Positions 1-6,156 of a stretch of 7,407 nucleotides of DNA are shown here, in pieces. The notes under the pieces were generated by a model. It was given only the letters and a program-made list of their open reading frames with translations, was not told the DNA's origin and ran no database searches. Both the position numbers and the translations under genes were made by a program. This DNA comes from Eggerthellaceae bacterium (GTDB lineage: Bacteria > Actinomycetota > Coriobacteriia > Coriobacteriales > Eggerthellaceae): NCBI GenBank assembly GCA_003452695.1, contig DMNP01000372.1, positions 1-7,407 on the forward strand, in the 5' to 3' direction. Position 1 is the stretch's first letter. Each line of letters opens with the position of its first letter.

Positions 1-2
1 AA

Positions 3-1130
3 GCCATTCCGACCACACCGACCAAAGGAATTCAGCTGACGGATGAGATCCGTCTGCCCGGGCGGTATATGGTCTATTGTCCGGTCACACCGGGCATCCA
101 TGTGTCCCGGAAACTGAGTGCCGCATGTCAGGCGGAGGCGGCTGTCTATGCCAGACAGCGATGTACCGGAGATGAGGGACTGATCATCCGCACCGAGTGG
201 AGTACCCTGGGGGATGACCGGACGCCTTTTGACGCGGAACTGAACCGGCTGAGAGAGGAGTGGGCGGCCATCCATGAGCGCTATCTGTCCTCCCTCCGGC
301 CAGGCCCGCTGACGGAATCGCCGGAAATCCGAAGCATGTGCCGGGCCGTTCTGGGTGACCCGGAGGCGGAAATCATCCTCAATAGTCCCGCACTGCTCGC
401 AGGACTCAGGGCCGAGCGGGCAGCACTGAAACAGGGCGCCTGCATCCGGGACGCGGAAAAGGACGGAACACTGATTTTTGACCGTTATCCGATTGATCCG
501 GTCATCGAGCGGGCCCTGAAACGAAAAATCTGGCTGCGTTCCGGCGGCTTTCTGGTCGTCGATGTGACGGAAGCCTTTACCGTATACGATGTCAATTCCG
601 GGAAAGATACAAGGAAGCTGCCCCCGGAGGAAAAAGCGTTTGCGGTCAACCGGGAAGCCGTGCAGGCGGTGCTTTCACATCTGCGTCTTTGCCGGATCGG
701 CGGGATTATCCTGGTTGATCTGATTGACATGAAAGACGCGGCCCATCAGGCCGAGATCCTTGAAATGGTCCGCGAATTCGGAAAGCACGATCCGGGGCAG
801 GTGCATGCCGAGGGGATTACCTCTCTTGGCATCCTGCAGCTCACCAGAAAGCGCACCGGACTTCCGGTCGCCTCCCTCATGCAGGAGCTGTGCCGGTCCT
901 GCCAGGGCTGTGGTCACCACCGCGTCCCGCGGGTCACGGAGGGCGAAATACGCCGGAACATTGCCAGACGGCAAACATCCGGTCAGTCCGGCGGATACCG
1001 GATCACCTGCAGCAAAGAGGTGCAGGCCCTGATTCATCAGGATCCTTTTTTTGACAGCTGCCGGATGATTCTTGAAACCGGCGGAGACTTTGCCATTGAG
1101 TCCCTCCATGAAACCGCCATGGAAAGATGA
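3..1130 (+). CDS. rng: Ribonuclease E/G family protein, 5' end missing
   Basis: Endoribonuclease of the RNase E/G family, which cleaves single-stranded AU-rich RNA in rRNA maturation and mRNA decay. The frame is open to the left edge (first full codon at 3), so the ATG at 69 is internal: residues before it (GIQLTDEIRLPGRY) already match the family's LT..I.L.GRY strand. Any S1 domain lies outside the window. Of 375 visible residues, the DNase I-like catalytic core is clear: RSGGFLVVDVTEAFTVYDVNSGK, continuing to ILVDLIDM. D196 and D239 are 43 residues apart, the same spacing as the metal-binding D303 and D346 of E. coli RNase E. C297 and C300 (CRSC) match the zinc-link cysteines. The long RNase E C-terminal scaffold is absent, so this is the short RNase G type. 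Arg codons are rich in CGG, and composition is unlike genes right of about 1970. The family is certain; RNase G rather than E is likely. Confidence 0.9.
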   Translation, partial: AIPTTPTKGIQLTDEIRLPGRYMVYCPVTPGIHVSRKLSAACQAEAAVYARQRCTGDEGLIIRTEWSTLGDDRTPFDAELNRLREEWAAIHERYLSSLRPGPLTESPEIRSMCRAVLGDPEAEIILNSPALLAGLRAERAALKQGACIRDAEKDGTLIFDRYPIDPVIERALKRKIWLRSGGFLVVDVTEAFTVYDVNSGKDTRKLPPEEKAFAVNREAVQAVLSHLRLCRIGGIILVDLIDMKDAAHQAEILEMVREFGKHDPGQVHAEGITSLGILQLTRKRTGLPVASLMQELCRSCQGCGHHRVPRVTEGEIRRNIARRQTSGQSGGYRITCSKEVQALIHQDPFFDSCRMILETGGDFAIESLHETAMER

Positions 1131-1164
1131 TGAACTGAAACATTAATACCTGAAAGGATTGGCC

Positions 1165-1181
1165 CTGTCGCACAGCGACAG
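1165..1181 (+). other. Small hairpin between rng and miaB
   Basis: CTGTCGC and GCGACAG form a perfect 7-bp stem around an ACA loop, 34 bases after the rng stop. It is followed by TTTGGCATTGTTT, which is only loosely T-rich, so this is at best a weak terminator. It could equally be an RNA processing or stability element. Nothing else recognisable lies in the 128-base gap apart from the miaB ribosome-binding region. Confidence 0.4.
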
Positions 1182-1241
1182 TTTGGCATTGTTTGACCAA
1201 AGCAAAGCCGATCCGGCAATTACCAACGTGGAAACCCAGAA

Positions 1242-1256
1242 AGGAGACATTTCTCC
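1242..1256 (+). promoter_or_regulatory. miaB ribosome-binding site within a small hairpin
   Basis: AAAGGAG (1240-1246) is the best Shine-Dalgarno match near the miaB start, and it decides for ATG 1259 over the upstream ATG at 1193, which has none. Its spacing of 12 bases is long. GGAGA (1243-1247) can pair with TCTCC (1252-1256) over a CATT loop, which would hide the Shine-Dalgarno. Whether this matters in vivo is unknown. Confidence 0.45.
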
Positions 1257-1258
1257 GG

Positions 1259-2680
1259 ATGAGACGCATAACACAGGAAATCCCTCAGGAAGTGATTCTT
1301 GAGGAAAAAGAGACCATGGCAAGGGTTCGGTCCATGCAGGGACGGCCTGCCAGCTATTATATTGTCACGTATGGCTGCCAGATGAACGCCCACGACAGCG
1401 AAAGCCTTGAGGGCATGCTGCAGGAGATGGGGCTGAGGGGTGCACCGGACCGGACCTGTGCGGACTTTGTCATTTTCAATACCTGCTGTGTCCGCGATAA
1501 TGCAGAGCGGCGGGCCCTGGGGAACGTGACCTGGCTCAAGGAACTCAAGAAGACCAATCCCGATCTGCGTGTGGCTGTCTGCGGCTGCATGATTCAGGAA
1601 CCGGGAATGGCCGACCAGATTCTCAGAACCTATCCGTTTATCGACCTGGCGTTTGGCACGCACAATCTGTATCATTTCCCGACGCTTTTTGAACAGATGG
1701 TCATCAGGCAGCGGCGGGTGATTGAGGTGGTCAACGATGACTTGGGTTCCGTTCCGGAGGAACTGCCCATTGTCCGGGCGAATCCGTATCAGGCCTATAT
1801 CACCATCATGTACGGGTGCAACAATTTCTGTTCGTACTGCATCGTGCCCTCCGTCCGCGGACGGGAACGCTCAAGGGAGCCGGGCCGGATTCTCGAGGAG
1901 GCAGAGCAGCTGCGCCGGGAGGGCGTAAAAGAGATCATGCTGCTGGGGCAGAACGTGAACTCGTACGGGCGCGACCTGTACGGGTCTCCGCGGTTCGCCG
2001 ACGTGCTCGAAGCGGTGGCCGACACGGGCGTAGAGCGACTGCGATTCGCCACGAGCCATCCAAAGGACCTCACCGACGAGGTGATAGCCAAGTTCGCAAG
2101 CCTGCCCAACCTGATGCCGGCACTCCACCTGCCCGCGCAATCGGGGTCGAACGCCGTGCTGAAGGCCATGAACCGCCGATACACCGTAGAGCACTACCGC
2201 GCGCTCATAGACAAGCTGCGCGATGCCTGCCCGGGCATCTCGCTTTCCACCGACATCATCGTCGGATTCCCCGGCGAAACCGAACAAGACTTTCTGGACA
2301 CGCGCACGCTCGTGGACGAGGTGGGCTATTCCCAGGTCTTCACGTTCATCTACTCCAAGCGCGCGGGAACGCCCGCAGCGGACATGACCGACGAAACGCC
2401 GCGCCAGGTTATCCTGGATCGCTTCGAGCGCTTGCGTTCGAGCGTGGAACGGGGCGCCTTCGAATACAACCAATCGCAACAGGGAAAGACGATAGACGTG
2501 CTGTTCGAAGGCCCTTCGAAGAAGGAGCCGAACATCGTGACCGGCCGCAGTCCCGAAAACATAACGGTGCATGCGCCCCTTGCCGAAGGCATGAGCCTGA
2601 ACGACGTCGTCGGCAACATCTTGCCCGTGCGCGTGGACGAGGCCCGCACCTGGTACCTCCGCGGCACGATCGGCGCCTAG
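1259..2680 (+). CDS. miaB: tRNA-2-methylthio-N6-dimethylallyladenosine synthase MiaB (mosaic)
   Basis: Radical-SAM methylthiotransferase that converts i6A37 to ms2i6A37 in tRNAs reading UNN codons. It acts after MiaA, which is encoded next. Length is 473 residues, normal for the family. The N-terminal UPF0004 domain binds the auxiliary 4Fe-4S cluster through C40 (YGCQMN), C76 (FNTC) and C110 (CGCM). The radical-SAM motif CxxxCxxC is C187, C191 and C194 in YGCNNFCSYC. The C-terminal TRAM domain spans roughly residues 405-470. ATG 1259 is preferred because of AAAGGAG upstream; the ATG at 1316 is a weaker alternative. Codon use changes inside the gene. By my hand count, codons up to about 1890 include 6 AGA/AGG, 10 CGG and 4 CGC for Arg and 8 ATT for Ile. 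Afterwards Arg has no AGA/AGG and 14 CGC, and Ile has no ATT and 4 ATA. The reading frame and protein motifs nevertheless stay intact, so function is certain but a single origin is not. Confidence 0.95.
   Translation: MRRITQEIPQEVILEEKETMARVRSMQGRPASYYIVTYGCQMNAHDSESLEGMLQEMGLRGAPDRTCADFVIFNTCCVRDNAERRALGNVTWLKELKKTNPDLRVAVCGCMIQEPGMADQILRTYPFIDLAFGTHNLYHFPTLFEQMVIRQRRVIEVVNDDLGSVPEELPIVRANPYQAYITIMYGCNNFCSYCIVPSVRGRERSREPGRILEEAEQLRREGVKEIMLLGQNVNSYGRDLYGSPRFADVLEAVADTGVERLRFATSHPKDLTDEVIAKFASLPNLMPALHLPAQSGSNAVLKAMNRRYTVEHYRALIDKLRDACPGISLSTDIIVGFPGETEQDFLDTRTLVDEVGYSQVFTFIYSKRAGTPAADMTDETPRQVILDRFERLRSSVERGAFEYNQSQQGKTIDVLFEGPSKKEPNIVTGRSPENITVHAPLAEGMSLNDVVGNILPVRVDEARTWYLRGTIGA
1940..1969 (+). 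other. Probable junction of two sequence origins inside miaB
   Basis: These bases encode LLGQNVNSYG, one of the most conserved MiaB stretches. To the left, codons and protein sequence look Bacillota-like; to the right they look coriobacterial. The last ATT codon is at about 1888, TCG serine and TAC tyrosine become regular from about 1961, and the first ATA on the right is at about 2081. The exact point cannot be fixed by eye and could lie anywhere between about 1890 and 1990. Conserved DNA is where both a chimeric assembly join and homologous recombination are most likely. Confidence 0.6.
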
Positions 2681-2687
2681 CGCGAAC

Positions 2688-3686
2688 ATGCCTTCCCTCG
2701 ATTCCCACAAAGCCGGGCGGGATGCGCTGTACGCCAGCGCCCGGAACAGGGTGATTTGCATCGTCGGCCCGACGGCGTCGGGCAAGTCGGCGCTCGCGCA
2801 ACAGGTGGCAAGCAAGATCGGCGGGGAAGTGGTCAGCGCGGATTCCATGCAGGTATACCGCGGCATGGATATCGGCACGGGCAAGGTTGCGCCGGACGAG
2901 CGCATCGTGGCGCACCATTGCATCGACCTCGTGGATCCGGGAGACCCGTATTCGGCAGCGCTGTTCCAGCAAGATGCCCGCGCCTGCTTCCACGACATTT
3001 GGCAACGAGGCGCCACGCCCATCCTCTGCGGGGGAACGGGCTTCTACGTGCGCGCGGCTATCGACGACTACGACTTCCCGAAGGGCGAGCAGGTGGGAAA
3101 CGAGGTGCGCGACCGCTACAATCTGCTGGCCGAGTCCAAAGGCGCCCACGAGCTCTGGCTGCAGCTTGCCGAGCGTGATCCCGAAAGCGCGCACATCATC
3201 CCCGAGAACGACGTGAAGCGCGTGGTGCGGGCATTCGAGCTGCTCGAAGAGGGGAACAGCTATGCCGCGCAACGGGCCAAGCTTGGCCGCATTCCCGAGA
3301 AGGTTCCATCCATCTGGTTCGGCCTTGCAATCGATCCCGCCCGTTTGCGCGCCCGCATAGACGAACGCGTGGACCAGATGATGTCGGCGGGGCTCGTGCG
3401 CGAGGTGCAGGGCCTGCTGGATGCGGGGTTTCGCGAGGGCATAACGGCGCCCCAGGCCATAGGATACAAGGAGATCGTGGCGGCGCTGGACGGAAGCTGC
3501 ACGATGGACGATGCAGTCGGGGCCATAAAGCTTGCGACGCGTCGCTACGCGAAACGCCAGCGAACCTGGTTCAGGAAAGAGCGCCGAATCCACTGGATAG
3601 ATGCCAACGCTCTGGATTTGAACCGCATGGCAGAAGAAGCCCTGAACCACGTGCAGGCCGTGTGTCAGGGGGACGTTTCTCTTTAA
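2688..3686 (+). CDS. miaA: tRNA dimethylallyltransferase MiaA
   Basis: Transfers a dimethylallyl group from dimethylallyl diphosphate to N6 of A37 in tRNAs reading UNN codons, giving i6A, the substrate of MiaB. Length is 332 residues. The P-loop GPTASGKS is at residues 27-34. It is followed by the family motifs SADSMQVYRGMDIGTGK, CGGTGFY and, near the C-terminus, RRYAKRQRTWFRK (285 onward), which contacts the tRNA. About 26 residues precede the P-loop, more than usual. ATG 2688 has no Shine-Dalgarno, so translation probably depends on coupling to miaB, whose stop is 7 bases upstream; a start at GTG 2751 cannot be excluded. The final residues CQGDVSL and the TAA stop are encoded inside a palindromic repeat unit (3661-3690), so repeat insertion appears to have rewritten the C-terminus. 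This end lies beyond the catalytic core, so activity should be retained. Confidence 0.95.
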   Translation: MPSLDSHKAGRDALYASARNRVICIVGPTASGKSALAQQVASKIGGEVVSADSMQVYRGMDIGTGKVAPDERIVAHHCIDLVDPGDPYSAALFQQDARACFHDIWQRGATPILCGGTGFYVRAAIDDYDFPKGEQVGNEVRDRYNLLAESKGAHELWLQLAERDPESAHIIPENDVKRVVRAFELLEEGNSYAAQRAKLGRIPEKVPSIWFGLAIDPARLRARIDERVDQMMSAGLVREVQGLLDAGFREGITAPQAIGYKEIVAALDGSCTMDDAVGAIKLATRRYAKRQRTWFRKERRIHWIDANALDLNRMAEEALNHVQAVCQGDVSL

Positions 3687-3761
3687 CACATGTGCGTCAT
3701 GAGAAACGCCCCCCAGACACATGACACGCACGTGTGTCAAGAGAAACGTCCCCCTGACACA
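3661..3761. repeat. Cluster of three palindromic repeat units (REP/BIME-like)
   Basis: There are three copies of a roughly 29-base unit with ends TGTGTCA and TGACACA and core GGGGGACGTTTCTC. Unit A (3661-3690) is on the plus strand with a degenerate right end (TAACACA). Unit B (3691-3721) is on the minus strand and diverged, with three substitutions and a 2-base insertion. Unit C (3733-3761) is on the minus strand and perfect. A and C share 23 identical bases as inverted arms (3661-3683 and 3739-3761) around a 55-base spacer, so the RNA can form a large hairpin between miaA and hflX. From memory, this sequence recurs in Coriobacteriia and some other bacteria and behaves like REP elements moved by TnpA-REP (RAYT) transposases. 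No transposase is present here. Confidence 0.85.
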
Positions 3762-3784
3762 GCCGCGACCGTTTCGGGTATGAT
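3754..3784 (+). promoter_or_regulatory. Candidate hflX promoter for a leaderless mRNA
   Basis: TATGAT (3779-3784) is a 5-of-6 match to the sigma-70 -10 box and ends six bases before the hflX ATG, so initiation would fall at or next to that ATG. No Shine-Dalgarno precedes the start. CTGACA (3754-3759), one mismatch from TTGACA, lies in the last repeat unit and could be the -35 box, with a long 19-base spacer. Leaderless genes with a -10 box at this distance are common in actinobacteria. Confidence 0.5.
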
Positions 3785-3790
3785 GGACGC

Positions 3791-5068
3791 ATGCACGAAA
3801 CGGAGGACATACGCGAGCGCGCCATCCTTGTGGGGGTGGAGCGGCCGGGCGACGAATGGCCCGTGCAATCGTCTCTTGATGAACTGGAGCGGCTGGTCGA
3901 CACCGTCGGCGCCGAAACGGTTGCGCGTACCGTCCAGAAACTCGCGAAACCCAATCCCAAGACGTTCATCGGCAGCGGCAAGGCCGAAGAGGTGGCCGAG
4001 ATGTGCCGCGCCTATGCGGCCGACGTGGTCGTGTTCGACGACGAGCTCAGCCCATCGCAGCAGGCGAATCTGGAGCGTGCGGTGGACAAGTCGGTGAAGG
4101 TGATCGACCGCACGGCGCTTATCCTCGACATCTTCGCACTGCATGCCACCACGCGAGAGGGTCGGCTGCAGGTGCGCTTGGCGCAGAACCAGTACCTGTA
4201 TCCCCGCCTGCGCGGCATGTGGGCGCATCTCGCATCCAACCGCATGGGCGGCGGCGTGGGGTCGCGCTTCGGCGAAGGCGAGAGCCAGCTGGAGGTGGAC
4301 CGCCGCATGGTCCGCAAGCGCATATCGTCCATCAAGCGCGAGCTCGCGCATATCGAGGAAGTGCGAAGCGTGCAGCGCGAGAGCCGCTATCGCAGCGGCA
4401 CGTTCAAGATAGCGCTTGCCGGATACACGAATGCGGGGAAGTCGAGCCTGATCAACCGTTTAACGGGATCGGATGTGCTCAGCTACGACAAGCTCTTTGC
4501 AACGCTGGACGCCACCACGCGCAAGCTGAAGCTGCCCGAAGGGCGCGAGGTCACGATCACCGACACCATCGGCTTCATCCGCAAGCTGCCGACGACGCTC
4601 GTGGAATCGTTCAAGTCGACGTTGGACGAGATAAACGGCGCCGACCTTATCCTGCACGTGATAGACGGCTCGTCCGATGAGCTGTCGTACCAGATGGATA
4701 CCGTCGAAGAAGTGCTCGGTCAAATCGGGGCCGAGCGCATCCAGCGCCTGACGGTTTTCAACAAGCGCGACCTGATAGAATCCTCGGTGGCCCTGAAGCG
4801 GCTCGAGGCCGTGTATCCCGATGCAATCGTCGTCTCGGCTCATACGGGAGACGGCATCGACGAGCTCGTCGCCCGCATTGCCAGCATCGCCGCGGCAAGC
4901 GACGACTACTTCGAGGTGCTGGTGCCGTACAGCCGGGGAAACCTCGTGTCCATCGCCCACAAGCGCTGCCATATCGTGGCGGAGGAGCATATGGCCGAGG
5001 GCACGAGGCTCTCGCTGTATGCTCCCCCCGATTGCGCGCATTTGTTTGCAGAGCTTACAGGCGCCTGA
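3791..5068 (+). CDS. hflX: Ribosome-associated GTPase HflX
   Basis: GTPase that binds the 50S subunit and splits or rescues stalled 70S ribosomes in stress; it acts in the cytoplasm. Length is 425 residues, typical. The N-terminal HflX domain (about 5-130, including FIGSGKAEEV) is followed by a glycine-rich linker and helical region (RMGGGVGSRFGEGESQLEVDRR). The Obg/HflX-type G domain has G1 GYTNAGKS (211-218), G3 DTIGF (258-262), G4 NKRD (324-327) and G5-like SAHTGDG. All key residues are present. ATG 3791 lacks a Shine-Dalgarno but has a -10 box six bases upstream, suggesting leaderless translation. The gene is separated from miaA by the repeat cluster. Its last 14 bases overlap the 3' end of lexA on the other strand. 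Many actinobacteria carry dapF between miaA and hflX; it is absent here. Confidence 0.95.
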   Translation: MHETEDIRERAILVGVERPGDEWPVQSSLDELERLVDTVGAETVARTVQKLAKPNPKTFIGSGKAEEVAEMCRAYAADVVVFDDELSPSQQANLERAVDKSVKVIDRTALILDIFALHATTREGRLQVRLAQNQYLYPRLRGMWAHLASNRMGGGVGSRFGEGESQLEVDRRMVRKRISSIKRELAHIEEVRSVQRESRYRSGTFKIALAGYTNAGKSSLINRLTGSDVLSYDKLFATLDATTRKLKLPEGREVTITDTIGFIRKLPTTLVESFKSTLDEINGADLILHVIDGSSDELSYQMDTVEEVLGQIGAERIQRLTVFNKRDLIESSVALKRLEAVYPDAIVVSAHTGDGIDELVARIASIAAASDDYFEVLVPYSRGNLVSIAHKRCHIVAEEHMAEGTRLSLYAPPDCAHLFAELTGA

Positions 5069-5708
5069 ACACCGCCACGACCTTGCCGGCAATGCTGCAA
5101 TTGTCGGTGATGATGGGCTCCATCGACGAGTTCTCGGGTTGTAGGCGGATGTGGTCCCGTTCCTTGTAGAAGCGCTTCACGGTGGCCCCGTCGTCGAGGA
5201 TGGCCACCACGATGTCCCCGTTGTTGGCCACCGGCTGCTCCTTCACGACGACGTAGTCGCCGTCGTTGATGCCCGCCTCTATCATCGATTCGCCGCGCAC
5301 GGAAAGCAGGAACGACGGTGCGTCTCCCACGATGTCGGTCGGCAAGCTGAGGGTGTCGGTTATGTTCTCTTCGGCGAGAATGGGCTCGCCGGCGGCCACG
5401 TTGCCGACCAGCGGCACGTCGACCACCTTGCTGAAGCTCGGCCGCACCACGTTTGCAGGCTCTTCCGTTTCAAGCTCGAGCTTGCGCGACGGCGGCAGCG
5501 ATATCGAACGCGACTTCAGGGGATCGCGCACGATATAGCCCTTCTTTTCCAGGGTTTTCAGGTGCACATGCACGGTGGAAGGGGAGGACAGGCCCAAATC
5601 GGAGCATATCTCGCGCACCGTGGGGCCATAGCCCTTCTGGCGGATGCAACGCTCGATGCTGTCCATGACCGCCTGCTGCTTTCTCGTAAGCTTCGTCTTG
5701 TCGGCCAT
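5055..5708 (-). CDS. lexA: SOS-response repressor LexA
   Basis: Represses DNA-damage genes and is inactivated by RecA-stimulated self-cleavage. Length is 217 residues. The N-terminal winged helix-turn-helix (about 5-70) contains GYGPTVREICSDLGLSSPST. The C-terminal S24 protease domain has the scissile Ala106-Gly107 (VAAGEP), nucleophile Ser141 (RGESMI) and base Lys178 (TVKRF). The Ser-Lys distance of 37 equals that of E. coli LexA (119/156). The start at 5708 is set by AAGGAAG (5714-5720), 5 bases upstream; the frame stays open to 5786, but that extension has no ribosome-binding site and crosses the promoter. Three SOS-like boxes precede the gene, one between the presumed -35 and -10 boxes, so autoregulation is expected. 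It is convergent with hflX (14-bp overlap) and divergent from an unknown small gene. Confidence 0.97.
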   Translation of the reverse strand: MADKTKLTRKQQAVMDSIERCIRQKGYGPTVREICSDLGLSSPSTVHVHLKTLEKKGYIVRDPLKSRSISLPPSRKLELETEEPANVVRPSFSKVVDVPLVGNVAAGEPILAEENITDTLSLPTDIVGDAPSFLLSVRGESMIEAGINDGDYVVVKEQPVANNGDIVVAILDDGATVKRFYKERDHIRLQPENSSMEPIITDNCSIAGKVVAVFRRL

Positions 5709-5723
5709 AGCTTCTTCCTTTCT

Positions 5724-5737
5724 CGAACAATTGTCGG
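5724..5737. promoter_or_regulatory. Candidate LexA box 3 (lexA leader)
   Basis: CGAACAATTGTCGG matches 8 of 10 fixed positions of the Gram-positive SOS box CGAAC-N4-GTTCG; the right half is degenerate. It lies in the lexA leader, just upstream of its Shine-Dalgarno. Its centre is exactly 28 bp from that of box 2, which raises confidence in an otherwise weak site. Confidence 0.5.
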
Positions 5738-5745
5738 TATTTTCA

Positions 5746-5774
5746 TTGACAAGAACCTTTGTACGGATTATTAT
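5746..5774 (+). promoter_or_regulatory. Promoter of the small divergent SOS gene
   Basis: A perfect -35 box TTGACA (5746-5751) is followed by a 17-base spacer and TATTAT (5769-5774; an overlapping TATACA at 5772-5777 is an alternative). Initiation would fall near 5781, inside LexA box 1, giving a leader of about 35 bases. LexA box 2 lies in the spacer. LexA bound to either site should block this promoter, so strong repression and damage induction are predicted. Confidence 0.8.
5752..5765. promoter_or_regulatory. Candidate LexA box 2 (between the promoters)
   Basis: AGAACCTTTGTACG matches 8 of 10 fixed positions of CGAAC-N4-GTTCG. It is 13 of 14 identical to box 1 read on the other strand, so the two form an inverted pair around the shared AT-rich -10 region. 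It covers the spacer of the rightward promoter and the expected lexA transcription start (about 5763). Confidence 0.75.
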
Positions 5775-5799
5775 ACACTCGAACAAAGGTTCTATGCAA
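5770..5799 (-). promoter_or_regulatory. lexA promoter
   Basis: Read on the minus strand, a perfect TATAAT (5775-5770) follows TTGCAT (5799-5794) with an 18-base spacer. A TG lies just before the -10 box (TGTATAAT), though not at the classical extended spacing. The start would be near 5763, with a leader of about 55 bases. LexA box 1 fills most of the spacer. The -10 box overlaps that of the divergent promoter on the other strand, so only one promoter can be occupied at a time. Confidence 0.75.
5780..5793. promoter_or_regulatory. LexA box 1 (strongest SOS box)
   Basis: CGAACAAAGGTTCT matches 9 of 10 fixed positions of CGAAC-N4-GTTCG, with a perfect GAAC-N4-GTTC core. It lies in the lexA promoter spacer and over the expected start point of the small divergent gene, so one bound LexA dimer could repress both directions. 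Confidence 0.85.
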
Positions 5800-5815
5800 G
5801 AGCAGGAGAACGACT

Positions 5816-6142
5816 ATGAAGAAGAATTTCGGGTATATCGCCGGCACGGCAGCGCTCGACCTCTCGTATCTCGCGATGCGGGACCAGAGGCCGCACATCA
5901 TCGCGTTTCCCGATTCCTGCCTCTCCGAGAACCAGGGCAAATCGTTGCACGATTGCGAGGCGGGCGCCCGCAGGGGCCTTGCGGCGCGATTCAGGGACGT
6001 GCTCGACTCCAGCGAGATGTACTGCAGCTTGAAGACGGAGGATTTTCGCGGATGCGCCTATCAGGCCTTCACGTCGCGCGGCATCGCGGCATTGGCGAGC
6101 GCCATATCGGTCGTGGCCGCCCTGTCCATAGCGTTGCAGTAG
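5816..6142 (+). CDS. Unrecognised 108-residue SOS-controlled protein with hydrophobic tail
   Basis: I do not recognise this family. ATG 5816 is preceded by AGGAG (5804-5808) at 7-base spacing; an earlier in-frame ATG at 5759 lies upstream of the predicted transcript start. Codons follow the local high-GC3 pattern, supporting a real gene. The N-terminus is mildly hydrophobic (NFGYIAGTAALDLSYLAM, no clear signal peptide). The middle is polar and charged with four cysteines (35, 47, 70, 80). The last 19 residues or so (GIAALASAISVVAALSIALQ, from 89) form one hydrophobic helix, suggesting C-terminal membrane anchoring with the body in the cytoplasm. It is divergent from lexA and its promoter is covered by two SOS boxes. 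By position it matches YneA of Bacillus and DivS/ChiZ-type division inhibitors, but no LysM domain or N-terminal membrane helix is visible. A damage-induced division inhibitor or membrane effector is an inference from position and topology only. Confidence 0.8.
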   Translation: MKKNFGYIAGTAALDLSYLAMRDQRPHIIAFPDSCLSENQGKSLHDCEAGARRGLAARFRDVLDSSEMYCSLKTEDFRGCAYQAFTSRGIAALASAISVVAALSIALQ

Positions 6143-6156
6143 GCGCGCCCATCGCA

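Noticed and set aside
1193..1258. Upstream ATG start for miaB
   Set aside because: The extra 22 residues have no Shine-Dalgarno, and the extension reads through the AAAGGAG that serves the ATG at 1259.
1871..3740. Long minus-strand open frames opposite miaB and miaA (up to 443 codons)
   Set aside because: They lie wholly opposite clear miaB/miaA coding sequence, show no family motif, are Arg- and Ala-rich, and arise because stop codons are rare antisense to high-GC genes.
3661..3761. CRISPR array
   Set aside because: The three units are not direct repeats with equal spacers. They are inverted, diverged and nearly adjacent, and no cas gene is present.
5709..5786. N-terminal extension of LexA from an ATG at 5786
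   Set aside because: It would cover the lexA promoter and SOS boxes. The start at 5708 has a good Shine-Dalgarno and gives the usual LexA N-terminus.
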